From the NCBI GenBank assembly GCA_964036155.1, contig OZ038423.1:68649249-68713248 (forward strand): 64,000 nucleotides of DNA, in the 5' to 3' direction. Each line of letters begins with the position of its first letter. Positions within the stretch are counted from its first letter, which is position 1. Below are positions 62,201-64,000 of this stretch, one piece after another. The notes under the pieces are model-generated. The model made no database searches. It had not been told where the DNA came from and was given only the letters and a program-made list of their open reading frames with translations. A program made the position numbers and the translations under genes. Source of the stretch: Diploscapter coronatus. Its lineage: Eukaryota; Nematoda; Chromadorea; Rhabditida; Rhabditidae.

Positions 62201-64000
62201 GATATCATGTTTATAATTTCTCCTTTTCAAAATTTGTTTATTTGCGAATTTTCAGCCAATGTGGTGTACGTGCCTGACGTCGTATCCAATGTGCATGCCC
62301 CGGTCGTGTTCTCCAAAACTGATTTCTTTACGCACAATGATAGGCTCGTGGGACATGGTTAGTTTTTTTTCCATTTTTGAAAACTTTGAAAAATCGATTT
62401 TTTAAAAATATTTTTGGGGTTAAAATAACATCACTGTCGAGCAACTCTTGAAAGGATTTTGAGAACATTTTGGAACTTTTTGAAACGTATCTAAAATTTG
62501 AAAATTTTATCAGATTTTCACACAATACTTATGTTGAAGGTCTTTGAAATGGTATTCGAAAGTAATGAGAAGAGTTGAAACTTGCTCTATTTTTCAGCGG
62601 TGGACGATCAGTACAGTTACGTCATGCTTACTAGCACGGGAATTGCGACGGTCAGACTTTTGCCGAGGTAAACAAATCAAAAGCTTCCGAAAAGATTAGA
62701 TTTTCAAAACTTCAGAGGTTTCGACGATGCCATTTTGAACGAGGAAAATTGCCAGGAACTGATGAACGAAATCCTCCCGAACGGGGCTGAAAACATGCAC
62801 AAATTGACTGCGGCTTTCGTGCAATTCGGAGAAAAGGATATTGTAAGTTTGATTTTGTTTAAACCATACTTACCTTTTGGGTTAAGATCGAAAATTTGTA
62901 CTTTTCAGGCGGCCGCCCAAAATTCGGTGCAGTTTCTGAGAAAAATGACCGATCAAGAATTAGCCCAACTCATCTATTCGTTCTTGGAGCACTGCGTCAA
63001 TTATTACGGTATTTTCACTTGTTAACACTTTTTCAAGTGATCGGTTTTTAAGATGACGGCGAACATCGTTTGGAGCTGATTCTGAGGGTCAAAAGGCTCT
63101 ACGTCCAAAGGTTGATTTTGTTCTTGAAGCAGTTCGGGATTTATGATAAGGTTGAATTTTTCGAGCAATAGGTTTCAAGATTTTAGAGTTTTTATTGATA
63201 TTGATAGGCGATTTTGGTAATGGTTCATGATGTGTTGATAGTAAAAAGGATACATTGATCACCTTCAAAACATGTTTCTCAAAAGACACAAATATCGCTT
63301 TGCAAGTGTTCGTCTTTTATTTCCAAAATTCTGAGACTTGTCCAAAAATTAGTCTTGAAAGTTGATTTAAATTTTTTTTTATAAATTCCTTTTCCTATCG
63401 GAAGGTCTATAGATTAGTTACCACCTTAAAATTCTTATTTACTTCTAGAATCTTGAACCCTACGTAAAATTTTAAATTTAATAATTTCTTAATTGAAATA
63501 CTTGAGATCTGCTCGATCCAACTACACGTGGGTGTCTCGACGAAGCTCCGTTCGATGGCGTCGATTTTGGCGGAGGCCTCGGAAAAAGTCGCCACAGCCA
63601 TTTCCCTCCTCGACTGGATGAGACTGAACACAGACAATTCAGATGCCGTCAAAATGGCTCTGGAAAAGATGAACAAGGCAAGGAATAACGTATTTTGCAT
63701 TTTCTTAAAAAGTGGATCACAGCGGGGTAGTGTAAGATTTACCTATGATTTCAAAAAGAGTCACCAAGAAGAATCACTTTTCTTAAAAGAGGATTGATTT
63801 TACGAAGTTTCGGAGCGTATTTTTATATTTATATGTACAGTCCGGTATCAAGGTTAGACAAACTTCAGTGCTGAAAAACTTGAACCTCAAAATTTTTAAA
63901 CGTACCTAATTTTCAGAACCGAATCTACCCCTCAACTACCATCATCCGGGATGTTGAACAGGAGGCCATCGGACGCATTTCCTCCATTTGCCTTCTCCCA
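59230..64000 (+). CDS. npp-15: Nucleoporin NUP133, N-terminal part (partial)
   Basis: The gene runs off the right edge. The first exon reads ITFDRVGGEYPAWVTETFLA and joins to GSLSTSSASLGHGHCWFVSK, the NUP133 LGHGHCW hallmark at about residue 45, the start of its beta-propeller. Later exons give GALAVSCEGVASHWSNITN, LLTTTSGSIFYLRPKAGD, RRISSLIYGAQADEQRRE, WNKRFSVVVAPKLLTLFDIE, SYVMLTSTGIATVRLLPRGF and then the start of the helical part (STKLRSMASILAEASEKVAT and MRLNTDNSDAVKMALEKMNK). NUP133 belongs to the Y (NUP107-160) complex scaffold of the nuclear pore. One intron carries a 300-bp element (60840-61139). The exon ending near 63680 may use a GC donor. The symbol follows the C. elegans name. 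Confidence 0.88.
60840..61139. mobile_element. 300-bp element with 57-bp inverted ends
   Basis: From 60841, ATTACTGTCGAT, CATTGTGGAGCTTCCGT and GTGCGCATTACGATT are mirrored at 61083-61139 (AATCACAATGCGCAC, ACGGAAGCTCCACAATTGTG, ATCGACAGTAACT). The two ends match at most positions over about 57 bp. No clear target duplication was found and no transposase is present. It lies in a NUP133 intron, and open frames across it are incidental. Confidence 0.75.

Noticed and set aside
1..64000. CRISPR arrays, bacterial operons, ribosomal RNA, viral genes or transposase genes
   Set aside because: None seen: no regularly spaced repeats, no rRNA blocks, and no DDE, reverse transcriptase or capsid motifs in any frame I read.

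Overview
The window is nuclear DNA of a nematode, probably a free-living or chromadorean-type one. It is AT-rich, and its genes are cut into many small exons by short introns, the smallest I can support being about 40 nt. Introns use TTTTCAG-type acceptors, and several start codons sit a few bases after such an acceptor, as expected for spliced-leader trans-splicing. Protein content agrees: a MLT-4/inversin homologue, a MOLO-1 domain protein, an FSHR-1-like receptor and an invertebrate gustatory-type receptor. All gene models were built by joining exons by eye; where reading-frame phase was followed across every junction I say so.

Layout from left to right: an F-box protein (67-2352, minus); the MLT-4/inversin homologue (3378-9564, plus) with a tRNA inside one intron; a MOLO-1 type membrane protein (10166-11625, minus); an LGR/FSHR-1 glycoprotein-hormone-type receptor (12514-18780, plus); a gustatory-receptor-like 7TM protein (21232-23584, plus); CLYBL, citramalyl-CoA lyase (25092-27810, minus); ATG13, the autophagy initiation HORMA protein (28250-32769, minus); SRD5A3-type polyprenal reductase (33470-35709, plus); a two-finger C2H2 protein (37186-42551, minus); an LEA-like amphipathic repeat protein with a C-terminal CaaX box (45548-51723, minus); NF45/ILF2 (55245-58533, plus); and the N-terminal part of nucleoporin NUP133 (59230 to the right edge, plus). 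These genes do not form one pathway. The only physical linkage I would test is NF45 followed by NUP133, whose spacing resembles a nematode operon.

The accessory layer is a set of small non-autonomous mobile elements, mostly in introns and intergenic DNA: a 1048-bp foldback element with an 8-bp target duplication inside ATG13, a 70-bp hAT-like miniature element with a perfect 8-bp duplication in the FSHR-1-like gene, a three-member family of about 90-104-bp hairpins, a two-member palindromic family (33.1 and 54.5 kb), a 300-bp element with 57-bp inverted ends in NUP133, and two smaller inverted repeats in the LEA-like gene. No transposase, CRISPR array or viral gene was seen. Large gene-free blocks (18.8-21.2, 42.6-45.5 and 51.7-55.2 kb, and a 2.7-kb intron at 38.4-41.1 kb) hold alternating polypurine and polypyrimidine tracts that share a GAAATAGTA-like core.

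The least expected items are the prenylation-tailed LEA-like protein with two alternative first exons, the intron-bearing tRNA gene nested in MLT-4, and the recurrent purine/pyrimidine blocks.
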